Assembly: GCF_900111515.1 (NCBI RefSeq)
Contig: NZ_FOHS01000001.1
Location: 751,419-815,418 of the forward strand
DNA from: Hymenobacter actinosclerus
GTDB lineage: Bacteria > Bacteroidota > Bacteroidia > Cytophagales > Hymenobacteraceae
DNA: 64,000 bases
Reading direction: 5' to 3'
The notes under the pieces are model-generated. The model was not told where the DNA came from. It worked only from the letters and a program-made list of their open reading frames with translations, and did no database searches. A program made the translations under genes and the position numbers. Of the stretch, positions 40,152 through 47,295 are shown one piece after another; position 1 is the first letter of the stretch; every line of letters begins with the position of its first letter.

Positions 40152-40200
40152 AAGGCTGGTGGTCATTTTCAACTCCGAAAATGGCCGCCAGCCTTTTTTT
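40152..40200 (+). terminator. Rho-independent terminator after pepP
   Basis: AAGGCTGGTGGTCATTTTC pairs with GAAAATGGCCGCCAGCCTT, mostly perfect, followed by seven T residues. Confidence 0.8.
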
Positions 40201-40463
40201 GCGGCCGGAATTCGGCTCGTTTAACTTTTTTTTTCGGGCGCTTTTTGGGGCAGCGCCGGAGAGCAAAGGTCCGGGGAAATTGCGCTGAGGCCGGAGGATG
40301 AAAAAAGCCCCGATTTGCCTGATCCGGTGCGTAATAGCTGATCTGTAGGCGTAGCCGGCCGCAAAATTAATAACATATTAGAGCAACCTAATTTTGTGTG
40401 GGCCGGTATAGGCACCATACCCGTGCTCGAAAGCCGCCGGTGCGGTTGCCAGGCCGGAAAGCC
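40201..40463. other. AT-rich non-coding gap upstream of ompA-like gene
   Basis: No gene is seen. It holds a T-run (40223-40234), a small GGGCGC-type hairpin, and an AT-rich stretch around 40362-40395 (CAAAATTAATAACATATTAG) unlike the surrounding GC-rich DNA, which could help promoter activity of the strongly expressed downstream gene. Confidence 0.4.
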
Positions 40464-40471
40464 TACCTTTG
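40464..40471 (+). promoter_or_regulatory. Bacteroidetes -7 box (TACCTTTG) for the OmpA-family gene
   Basis: Exact TAnnTTTG, 21 bases before ATG 40493. It overlaps the spurious TTG start at 40469. Confidence 0.6.
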
Positions 40472-40492
40472 CCTTCTCAAACCTCTTTCCTT

Positions 40493-41968
40493 ATGAAAAA
40501 AATCCTAACCTCCATCGCGGCCTGTGGTCTCGCGATGTTGTCGTTGGCTCCCGATGCGCAAGCACAGACATCGGACCGTAAGACCAACATCAGCGTGTAC
40601 TACAACTGGCTGCAGTACCACGGCGACCTGGGTTCAGAGTGGTTCAAGCACAACAAGGTAGAGTACGGCGCCGGCGTAACGGTGAGCCGCTACATCGCCC
40701 CGGGCCTCGACATTGGCCTCGACCTGAGCTACGGCGACATGAAGTTCTCGGCCGACTATCCGAAGAACACTTACTACAACGTGCGCCGCTTCGATGCCAA
40801 CGTGGTAAACGTGGGCGTGCCGATCAAGCTGAAGCTCAACAACGGCTGGGCCCTGAAGGAGGACGCGTTCATCGCGCCTTACCTGGTGGTGCAGCCCGGC
40901 GTATTCTTCGCCAGCCCCGACCTGTACGATATCAACGACAAGGTAACCGGCAACTCGGACGTGTACGCGTTTGACATTGCGGCTGCCGCTGGTATCAAGT
41001 TCAACTTCTCGGAGACGGTGGGGCTGTTCATCCAGACCGGCCAGCATTACCCGCTCACCGACCAGATTGACGGCATCACCAACGTAGGTAAGAAGAACGA
41101 CCGGTACCTGCAGCACAAGCTGGGCCTGAGCTTCAACCTGGGTAAAGCCAAAGACACGGACGGCGACGGCGTATCCGACCGCAAAGACAAGTGCCCCGAC
41201 ACCCCCGCTGGCGTAGCCGTGGACGAAAACGGTTGCCCGCTTGACGGCGACAAGGACGGCGTTCCGGATTACCAGGATCAGTGCCCAACCGAAGCCGGTA
41301 CCGCCGCCATGATGGGTTGCCCCGACCGCGACGGTGATGGTGTTGCTGACAAAGACGACGAGTGCCCCGACCAGGCTGGCCTGCCCGCCCTGCGCGGCTG
41401 CCCGGATGCTGATGGCGACGGCGTAGCTGACAAGAACGACAAGTGCCCCGACACCCCGGCCGGCACGCAGGTAGATGCAACCGGCTGCCCGCTGGTAGTA
41501 GATGCTGACGGCGACGGTGTTCCCGACAACATGGATAAGTGCCCCAACACTCCGGCTGGCACCCGCGTTGACGCTAACGGCTGCCCAATGGAAGTGAACC
41601 CCGCCCTGCGCAAGCTGGAGCAGCCAATTCGCTTCGAGACGAACAGCACCGTAATCAAGCGCACTTCGTACGGTACCCTCGATAAGATGGTCCAGGCCCT
41701 CAAGGACAACCCCGAGTACAGCCTGCGGGTAATCGGCCACGCCGACTCGCGCGGTACCGATGAGTACAACCAGGGTCTGTCGGAGCGTCGTGCCGGTTCG
41801 GTGAAGCGTTACTTCACCGGCAAAGCCCTCGACCCCGCTCGCATCGTAACGGAAGGCAAGGGTGAGTCGGAGCCTGCCGCTCCGAACACTTCGGCCACCA
41901 ACATGTCGAAAAACCGTCGGGTAGAATTCAAGTTTGAGTTCTTCATCCCGAACGCTCCCCAGCCCTAA
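40493..41968 (+). CDS. OmpA-family outer-membrane protein with thrombospondin type 3 repeats
   Basis: 491 residues; signal peptide ILTSIAACGLAMLSLAPDAQAQ. An eight-strand barrel (about 25-225) starts TNISVYYNWLQYHGDLGSEW. Five or so calcium-binding TSP3 repeats follow (DTDGDGVSDRKDKCPDTPAG, DADGDGVADKNDKCPDTPAG and similar, about 230-375), acting as a rigid periplasmic spacer. The C-terminal OmpA domain binds peptidoglycan (IRFETNSTVIKRTSYGTLDK, VIGHADSRGTDEYNQGLSERRA, conserved Asp and Arg). The gene uses more A/T-ending codons (GTA, GGT) than its neighbours, as often seen for highly expressed genes, and has its own promoter and terminator. Confidence 0.95.
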   Translation: MKKILTSIAACGLAMLSLAPDAQAQTSDRKTNISVYYNWLQYHGDLGSEWFKHNKVEYGAGVTVSRYIAPGLDIGLDLSYGDMKFSADYPKNTYYNVRRFDANVVNVGVPIKLKLNNGWALKEDAFIAPYLVVQPGVFFASPDLYDINDKVTGNSDVYAFDIAAAAGIKFNFSETVGLFIQTGQHYPLTDQIDGITNVGKKNDRYLQHKLGLSFNLGKAKDTDGDGVSDRKDKCPDTPAGVAVDENGCPLDGDKDGVPDYQDQCPTEAGTAAMMGCPDRDGDGVADKDDECPDQAGLPALRGCPDADGDGVADKNDKCPDTPAGTQVDATGCPLVVDADGDGVPDNMDKCPNTPAGTRVDANGCPMEVNPALRKLEQPIRFETNSTVIKRTSYGTLDKMVQALKDNPEYSLRVIGHADSRGTDEYNQGLSERRAGSVKRYFTGKALDPARIVTEGKGESEPAAPNTSATNMSKNRRVEFKFEFFIPNAPQP

Positions 41969-41985
41969 GGCTTCGGAAGCCCAGT

Positions 41986-42022
41986 AAAAAAGCGGCGTAC
42001 CCACCGGGTGCGCCGCTTTTTT
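41986..42022 (+). terminator. Rho-independent terminator after the OmpA-family gene
   Basis: AAAAAAGCGGCG / CGCCGCTTTTTT, 12-bp perfect stem with a 13-base loop and T-tract. Confidence 0.88.
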
Positions 42023-42132
42023 GTTGCCGTGCTCTTCGTGTTTTGCGGTTGCGCAAGCCGGCCGGGCCCAACGGCCGGGCGGGTATTGCGTAAAGCAGCA
42101 ACACCGTACTGTTTCCTCTTCCTTCTAACCAG

Positions 42133-42699
42133 ATGCTTATGAAAGTTCGTTTCGCTCCCTTGCTGCTGGCCATTGCGCTGCTGTGGCTGGCCGGTTGCCG
42201 GGCCAGCGGTCCGGGAACCCCGGCCCGCACAGTGGCCCAGTTTTTCAGCAAGTACGAAAACCGCCCCGGCTTTAAGGCCACCGACTGGAACGCCGGCCTG
42301 GCTACCCGGTTTCTGCTGGGCCGCCTCGGCAAGCTCGGCGGCAACTCCGACCTGAGCCAGGCGCTCACCTCCATCCGGAGCGCCAAAATCCTCACCTTCA
42401 CGCCTACCAGCAACAGTGCCCAGCAGCTGCTGACTGATGGGCTCGACAAGGAAGTGGCCGGCCTGCTGGCCAGTGAGCGGTACACCCCGCTGCCCGTAGC
42501 CAACGCCGACCCCGACATCCCGAACCAGCTGCGCTACTCGGTGCGCGAGCAGAACGACCGCGTGACGGAGCTGGTAGCCGTGGGCGGCGAGAAAACCACC
42601 GGCTCGTTTGTGCTCATGGCCATCAGCGGCAGCTTCACGCGCGCCCAGGTGGCCGAGCTGAGCAAAGTGCTGCCCAACGTGGCCAGCGGCGGCTTTTAG
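42133..42699 (+). CDS. DUF4252-like lipoprotein
   Basis: 188 residues (or 186 from the second ATG at 42139). The signal peptide ends LLWLAGC, a lipobox. The body has TVAQFFSKYENRPGFKATDWNAG near the N-terminus and EKTTGSFVLMAISGSFTRAQVAELSKVL at the end, resembling DUF4252 proteins of Bacteroidetes in layout. Function is unknown. It follows the OmpA-family gene but behind a terminator, so it probably has its own promoter. Confidence 0.72.
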   Translation: MLMKVRFAPLLLAIALLWLAGCRASGPGTPARTVAQFFSKYENRPGFKATDWNAGLATRFLLGRLGKLGGNSDLSQALTSIRSAKILTFTPTSNSAQQLLTDGLDKEVAGLLASERYTPLPVANADPDIPNQLRYSVREQNDRVTELVAVGGEKTTGSFVLMAISGSFTRAQVAELSKVLPNVASGGF

Positions 42700-42711
42700 C
42701 CGGCATCAAGC

Positions 42712-42780
42712 CCCCAATTGCCATCCGCCCCCATAGCCCAGGACCCTATCCTGCGTTATGGGGGCGGATGGCAATTGGGG
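42712..42780. repeat. Perfect 24-bp inverted repeat between convergent genes
   Basis: The arms 42712-42735 and 42757-42780 (CCCCAATTGCCATCCGCCCC...) are exact inverted copies with a 21-base loop. No T-tract follows. It may act as a bidirectional transcription or mRNA-end signal. Confidence 0.85.
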
Positions 42781-42806
42781 ATTTCGGGACTTTAGCGTCC
42801 GGCCGG

Positions 42807-44444
42807 TTAAAAGGCCAAATCGTTGAGGAAAAATACGTCGCGCACCGCCCCGCGCTCGGGGCGGATGGTCTGGTAGCCAACGGCCAGAAAACGGCTGCCG
42901 TACCAGGGCATCAGGTGCTCCTGGTAGGTGCTGATGGTTTTCTCGCTGCTTTTCTGGGTGCCTTCGGGCGTGGCAGCGGCGAGCGGGGCCGTGCGCAGGC
43001 GCACCTGCCAGTCGTTAGGCGAGGGCGTCGTCTGGTCAACCAGCTTGTAATAGAGCTTGTCGTCTTTCAGGTAAGCCAGCACCATGCGCCCGTCGGCCAG
43101 GGGCCGGTGGGCCACGGTTTCTTCTAGCTGGGCGCGGTTGATGTCATCGAGCAGAAACGAGTTGTCCCAGAGCAGGTTGCCCTGGCGGTCGAGGCCCATC
43201 ACAATGGCGTGGCTGAAATGGTAGCCGCTGGGCGGACGGCGGTTGCTATAGAAGCTGTTGTAGCGCGAGGGGTAGCCGAAACCGCCCGGCCCATAGCCCC
43301 CGTAGCCGTAGGGGAGGCCCGCGAAGCTGCCGGGCAGGGCCGTATAGGCCCCATTGCCGCTGGTGTAGCGGGCGTAGTATACCTCGGCTACCAGCACAAA
43401 GCCCTCGGGCGTGGGCAGCATATCGTGCATCAGCAGCTGGTAGCGGTGGCGCGGCTGGCGCGACCCATCAGAGCCCTCGCGCAGGCGGGCCTGGCGCTGG
43501 CGCAGCCGCGCCACCCGCGAGGGCTTCATAAAGTCGAAGAAGTGCTTGAAGTTGAGAAAGTCGTAGAAGCGCAGCGAGCGGCGCTGGCCCGTCGGCGTGG
43601 TGCCGGCCGTCAGGTCGGCCGCGAACAGGCCCTGCGAGAAGCGCGAGTCGCGCAGCGTGTAGGTGCCGGCCAGTATCCGGGCCGCGCTGTCGCCCGAGCT
43701 GAGCTGGGCATCGAGCAGGCCCCGCTCGGAGCCGGCCTGCACAAATTCGGAGCGCAGCAGCTGGCCCTGCTGGTCGAGCTGCTTGAGCTGCAGGCGCGAC
43801 TTAAAGCCATTGGTTTCGCTCAGAATCAGTTCGGCCCGCCGGGTAACCGAGTCGGCAACCAGCGTAAAGCGGGCCGGCATCGGCTCGTATACCGAGGGCA
43901 GAAACTGGAACTGCGCCGTGGTCAGGTTCAGCAGCAGTACCGTCAGGTGCTGGTTCACTTCCACCGTTACAAACAGGTTGCCGTCGAGGGCAGTGAGGTT
44001 ATGAATCTGGCGGGCCTTTTTGGTTTTGAACTCGCCGGTGGCCAGCTCGCCGGTGCGCGTATCATAGGCTGCTACCCAGAGCGTGCCCTCCACGGTGCCG
44101 CTGAACAGCGCGTACACATCGGTGCCCTCGGCGCAGATGCGCTGGAAATCGTAGCCCCGCGGTACTTCCAGCGGCCGGGCCGGCGCGGGCCGCAGCTGAT
44201 AGTCGAGCTTCTGAAAGGAATAAGTGGGCCGGCTCGTCAGCCGCCCGTCCTGCTCCACGAGCAGCACCACGCTGCTGTCTTCGGCCAGCGGCTGCACCTG
44301 CACCTCGCTGCTGGTATACTGCAGCGGCAGTTCGGTGCGTAGCTCCTGCCGGGGCTCTATCGGGGGGCGGGCGTCTTTTGATTTCTGGGCCCGCAGCCCC
44401 GGCGCGGCCAGCAACAGGCAAAAAAGCAGTAGCGTGTATCTCAT
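42807..44444 (-). CDS. Secreted protein of unknown function
   Basis: 545 residues from ATG 44444, with signal peptide LLLFCLLLAAPGLRAQ. No recognised family. The sequence alternates short beta-like segments (VVLLVEQDGRLTSRPTYSFQ, VYALFSGTVEGTLWVAAYDT, LNLTTAQFQFLPSVYE, HAIVMGLDRQGNLLWDNSF), suggesting a beta-propeller or other all-beta repeat. A Gly/Tyr-rich stretch lies about residues 385-405 (AGLPYGYGGYGPGGFGYPSR). It stands alone between convergent and co-directional neighbours. Confidence 0.7.
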   Translation of the reverse strand: MRYTLLLFCLLLAAPGLRAQKSKDARPPIEPRQELRTELPLQYTSSEVQVQPLAEDSSVVLLVEQDGRLTSRPTYSFQKLDYQLRPAPARPLEVPRGYDFQRICAEGTDVYALFSGTVEGTLWVAAYDTRTGELATGEFKTKKARQIHNLTALDGNLFVTVEVNQHLTVLLLNLTTAQFQFLPSVYEPMPARFTLVADSVTRRAELILSETNGFKSRLQLKQLDQQGQLLRSEFVQAGSERGLLDAQLSSGDSAARILAGTYTLRDSRFSQGLFAADLTAGTTPTGQRRSLRFYDFLNFKHFFDFMKPSRVARLRQRQARLREGSDGSRQPRHRYQLLMHDMLPTPEGFVLVAEVYYARYTSGNGAYTALPGSFAGLPYGYGGYGPGGFGYPSRYNSFYSNRRPPSGYHFSHAIVMGLDRQGNLLWDNSFLLDDINRAQLEETVAHRPLADGRMVLAYLKDDKLYYKLVDQTTPSPNDWQVRLRTAPLAAATPEGTQKSSEKTISTYQEHLMPWYGSRFLAVGYQTIRPERGAVRDVFFLNDLAF

Positions 44445-44566
44445 AGCAGTAACCACCGGGCTTTCAGGGAGAAGGGCTACGGTAAGATACGCAGAAGCCC
44501 GGGCTCTGCCTAACACCGGTAACTTCCGGATGATGCCCGCCCCCGCCAGATTCCACAAGTGGAATG

Positions 44567-44668
44567 GTGAGATAGTGAAACGGTGAGTTAATGTTCGGGG
44601 GGGGCCTGCTGCGCTGCGTGCGCCAGATGGCCTCCGCAACGTCAACTCACGGCTTCACCTTCTCACTA
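44567..44668. repeat. Octamer word arrays as inverted arms
   Basis: GTGA at 44567, 44575 and 44583 (period 8); TCAC at 44647, 44655 and 44663 (period 8). On the minus strand the right arm starts at the TAG stop codon of the EVE gene and gives TGA triplets in successive frames. Confidence 0.85.
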
Positions 44669-45079
44669 TTGCGCCTCTCCCAGCTCCAGCAGCACGTCGA
44701 ACTCTTCGGGCTTGAGCGGCATCACCGACAGGCGCGACTGGCGCAGCAGGGCAATTTGGCTCAGGCGCTCATCCTGCTTGATGCGGGCCAGCGAAACGGC
44801 GGCGGCCAGGGGCTGGCGCGGTACCAGGCGCACGGCCACCCAGTCGGTGCCGGCGGGGGCGGTGGCATCGGGGGCGGCGGGCGTGGCTACTTCGGCTATG
44901 CCCACTATCTGCTTGTCGCTCACGCTGTGGTAAAACAGCACCGGGTCGCCGGGCTGCATCTGGCGCAGGAAGTTGCGGGCTTGGAAGTTGCGCACGCCGG
45001 TCCAGTCGGTGCCGCCTTCGTGCACAAAGGTGGTCCAGGAGTAGGCCGCGGGTTCCGATTTAACGAGCCAGTAGTTCAT
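44666..45079 (-). CDS. EVE domain protein
   Basis: 137 residues, a single EVE (PUA-like) domain: NYWLVKSEPAAYSWTTF, DWTGVRNFQARNFLRQMQPGDPVLFYHS, KQIVGIAEVATPA, DWVAVRLVPRQPLAAAVSL and QSRLSVMPLKPEEFDVLLEL. EVE proteins bind modified bases in nucleic acids, and the single-domain bacterial form is widespread; its exact ligand is not settled. ATG 45079 begins the conserved MNYWLVKSEP. It is related in fold to the SRA domain at 35452. It has its own -7 box. Confidence 0.95.
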   Translation of the reverse strand: MNYWLVKSEPAAYSWTTFVHEGGTDWTGVRNFQARNFLRQMQPGDPVLFYHSVSDKQIVGIAEVATPAAPDATAPAGTDWVAVRLVPRQPLAAAVSLARIKQDERLSQIALLRQSRLSVMPLKPEEFDVLLELGEAQ

Positions 45080-45102
45080 AGAAAAGCAAGTGAGTTTCGG
45101 CG

Positions 45103-45110
45103 CAAACATA
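45103..45110 (-). promoter_or_regulatory. Bacteroidetes -7 box (TATGTTTG) for the EVE gene
   Basis: Exact TAnnTTTG on the minus strand, 23 bases before the EVE ATG. The -33 region falls in the terminator hairpin of the upstream genes. Confidence 0.5.
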
Positions 45111-45114
45111 GCGC

Positions 45115-45156
45115 AAAACGGCCCGGCCGCCCACCAGCAGGGGCAGCCGGGCCGCT
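45115..45156 (-). terminator. Terminator of the lipoprotein genes
   Basis: On the minus strand a CGGCCCGGC / GCCGGGCCG stem is followed by TTTTG. Confidence 0.65.
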
Positions 45157-45183
45157 AAGCCGGTAGAGGCCGGGGCGGGCCGG

Positions 45184-45636
45184 TTAGGGCAGGTAGCGGG
45201 CCGTGAGGCGGTCGGCCACTACCGACACCACTTCCAGCCGCATATCGGGACGCGAGTTGTCGGTTACGTGAATCAGGAAAACAGGCTTTTCGGGGCTTTC
45301 GCGCTTCCAGGTAACCGGGTGGGTAGTGGGGCCGGGCCCGATGCCGGGGGCAATGTACACGCCCGTACCGTCGGCATCGAGCCGGAACCCGTCGCCGCCC
45401 TCCATGGGCATGTTGTAGCGCTCGGGCGGGGTGGCCCAGACATACCCTTCGGGCCGATAGACGGGCGTTTCGTTGCGCTGGGCTTCGTAGGAGTTGATCC
45501 AGAGCTTACCGAAAAAAGCGTTGCTAAAGCTCTGGGAGTCTACTTGTTTTTCTATTGGAGCTTCGGTGGCCTTGCTGGCGCAGGAGCCCAGGAATAAGGC
45601 CGTGGCGGCCAGTAGTGTCAGCAGGAGAGTACGCAT
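45184..45636 (-). CDS. Small lipoprotein, member 1 of a local family
   Basis: 150 residues; signal peptide ending LFLGSC (lipobox). The C-terminal domain has the pattern YRPEGYVWATPPER, GGDGFRLDADGTGVYI, HPVTWKRESPEKPVF and RLEVVSVVADRLTARYL. The same order of segments occurs in the next two genes (RLNADGSFLEYG, GTWQREGG; AFERNGLFTQYD, GRWKMQNEH), so the three are diverged paralogues. A lipocalin-like small barrel is possible. Function is unknown. Confidence 0.75.
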   Translation of the reverse strand: MRTLLLTLLAATALFLGSCASKATEAPIEKQVDSQSFSNAFFGKLWINSYEAQRNETPVYRPEGYVWATPPERYNMPMEGGDGFRLDADGTGVYIAPGIGPGPTTHPVTWKRESPEKPVFLIHVTDNSRPDMRLEVVSVVADRLTARYLP

Positions 45637-45688
45637 GGGGATGGAGGTATAAAAGTGGAAGAATAAGCGCCACCCGCCGGCGGCCGGC

Positions 45689-46069
45689 TTAGTAGTCGCG
45701 CCGGGCCTGCAGCTGGTCGGTTGCGGGTTTAGTAATCAGCAGCAGGTAGCCTTTACGGGCCGCATTGCGAAAGGTGATGCGGTATTTCTGGCCGCCTTCC
45801 CGCTGCCAGGTGCCCGGCCGCGTTTCCGGGTTGTCGACGGGGTCGAGGCCGTACTCCAGAAAGCTGCCGTCGGCATTGAGGCGGAACCCATCGTGGCGCC
45901 AGGCCTGCTTCGGGTTGGTGGTCGAGAAAATCGAGTGGCCATCGTCGCCGGCCTGATAGGTGTTGTACCAGTTCTTGTCAAAAACATGGTCCGGCGTCGG
46001 TTCTTCCGATTTTTTGCAGCCCGCCGGCAGCAGTAGCATGGTTGCCGATAAATAGAGCAGAAAACGCAT
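45689..46069 (-). CDS. Small lipoprotein, member 2 of a local family
   Basis: 126 residues; signal peptide ending LLLPAGC, lipobox cysteine at 18. The body contains FDKNWYNTYQAGDDGHSIF, RHDGFRLNADGSFLEYGLDPVDN, RPGTWQREGGQKYRITF and ends TDQLQARRDY. It shares the RLNADGSF and GTW landmarks with its neighbours. 52 bp separate it from member 1. Function is unknown. Confidence 0.75.
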   Translation of the reverse strand: MRFLLYLSATMLLLPAGCKKSEEPTPDHVFDKNWYNTYQAGDDGHSIFSTTNPKQAWRHDGFRLNADGSFLEYGLDPVDNPETRPGTWQREGGQKYRITFRNAARKGYLLLITKPATDQLQARRDY

Positions 46070-46143
46070 AAGGTAAGCGGTAAGAAATCAGGCAAAAGCA
46101 CCCATCAGCAAGAGCCGGCGCCCTGTTGATGAGTTGCAAAGGC

Positions 46144-46548
46144 CTATAAATCTTTGCGCCGCACCTTCAGCACGTTGTTTTCCAACGACACCACATCGAG
46201 CGTGTAGTCGGGCTCCTGCTTGTCGTCGAGGCTGATGAGCAGCGTATGTTCGTTCTGCATTTTCCAGCGGCCCTTGTGGCCTTCGAGGCCGTCGGTGGGG
46301 GCAATGTCGTACTGCGTGAACAGGCCGTTGCGCTCGAAGGCAAAGCCCGTCCGGCCCCGCGAGGGCGGAAAGGCGTAGGTGTTGGGCCGGTACACGAGCA
46401 CGTCGGCCTGGTCTTCTTCGTGGGCGTGCAGCCAGGTGCCTTCCAGTTGCTTGAGGTTGGGCGGCAGGCGGGCGCTCTGCGACTCGGGTTTGCAGGTGGC
46501 GGCCAGCAGCAGCACGCTCAGGGTGGCAAGAACAGTGAATAAACGCAT
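46144..46548 (-). CDS. Small lipoprotein, member 3 of a local family
   Basis: 134 residues. The signal peptide reads TLSVLLLAATC; Cys19 would be lipidated, although Thr before Cys is a weaker lipobox than in members 1 and 2. Body: LKQLEGTWLHAHEEDQADVL, YRPNTYAFPPSRGRTGFAFE, GLFTQYDIAPTDGLEGHKGRW, LDVVSLENNVLKVRRKDL. First of the three in transcription order, with a perfect palindrome at its promoter. Confidence 0.75.
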   Translation of the reverse strand: MRLFTVLATLSVLLLAATCKPESQSARLPPNLKQLEGTWLHAHEEDQADVLVYRPNTYAFPPSRGRTGFAFERNGLFTQYDIAPTDGLEGHKGRWKMQNEHTLLISLDDKQEPDYTLDVVSLENNVLKVRRKDL

Positions 46549-46570
46549 GGCGGAAGGAGTAGATGAGCGG

Positions 46571-46592
46571 TAAAAGTACCTTACGTAAGGTA
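46571..46592 (-). promoter_or_regulatory. Promoter-like box with a perfect 16-bp palindrome
   Basis: TACCTTACGTAAGGTA (46577-46592) is a perfect palindrome. On the minus strand it directly abuts TACTTTTA (plus 46571-46578), a near match to TAnnTTTG, 23 bases before the start codon of lipoprotein 3. It looks like an operator for a dimeric regulator. Confidence 0.5.
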
Positions 46593-46647
46593 AGAAACGG
46601 TTGGTCCAGGCGGGCGGACGTGGCAGGAGCGGGGCCGGCCCGCCGCG

Positions 46648-47139
46648 CTACGGATGCACCAGGGCCCAGCCCTGGCCCTGGCGGATAATCAGCTCGCCGT
46701 TGCCGCTGGGTACGAAGGCCAGAAACGGCCACAGCTCCTGTTTGCTCACGTTTCGCTCGCGCATGGTGTTCAGGCACTGGGCCAGCATTACGCCCCGGCT
46801 TAGCAGCGCCCGCAGCTCGGTCTCGTAGGGCTGGTCTTTCCGAAACGCCGTAATGCCGCCCGAAAACGCCACCAGCTCAATCTGCAGCCGGCCCTGCAGG
46901 CGCGGGTCGTCGAGGGCGTTGCGGATGTTGCGCAGCGTCATCTTAATGTGGTCGGCATCGGCGCTGTTGAGCTGGTAGATGGCGTTGTACTGAACCTTAT
47001 CAGCGGTTGCCCCCTGAAAGGTGCCCTGCTGAAAGGCTTGCTGGTCGGGGCTGAGGGTAGGCATGGTCTGGGCTGAAACCGTGAGGGCACGGCTGCCCAG
47101 CAGCAGCGCCGTCAGCAGCAGTTGTCGGGAAGTCGTCAT
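46648..47139 (-). CDS. DsrE-family protein, exported
   Basis: 163 residues from ATG 47139, with a signal peptide (LLLTALLLGSRALTVSAQ). The DsrE/DsrF-like fold is marked by KVQYNAIYQLNSADADHIKMTL, LQIELVAFSGGITAFRKD and SRGVMLAQCLNTMRERNV, where the Cys matches the usual reactive position. DsrE proteins are sulfur carriers in the cytoplasm; exported members in Bacteroidetes have unknown roles. It is divergent from the PolX homologue. Confidence 0.85.
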   Translation of the reverse strand: MTTSRQLLLTALLLGSRALTVSAQTMPTLSPDQQAFQQGTFQGATADKVQYNAIYQLNSADADHIKMTLRNIRNALDDPRLQGRLQIELVAFSGGITAFRKDQPYETELRALLSRGVMLAQCLNTMRERNVSKQELWPFLAFVPSGNGELIIRQGQGWALVHP

Positions 47140-47281
47140 AAGCCCTGATACGGCAAAATGGCGGTCCGGGCCCATGCCGGCGCTGCCCCGGTACCCGCCA
47201 TCAGCAGGCATAAGGCGGCGGGCGGGCGGTAATCGACGTATATCGGCGGGCACTCTGTTCCCCAGTCATCCCCTCACGCAC

Positions 47282-47289
47282 TACCTTTG
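47282..47289 (+). promoter_or_regulatory. Bacteroidetes -7 box (TACCTTTG) almost touching the polX start
   Basis: Exact TAnnTTTG ending 6 bases before ATG 47296, so the mRNA would be leaderless or nearly so. It overlaps and rules out the TTG start at 47287. Confidence 0.6.
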
Positions 47290-47295
47290 CCCCTC

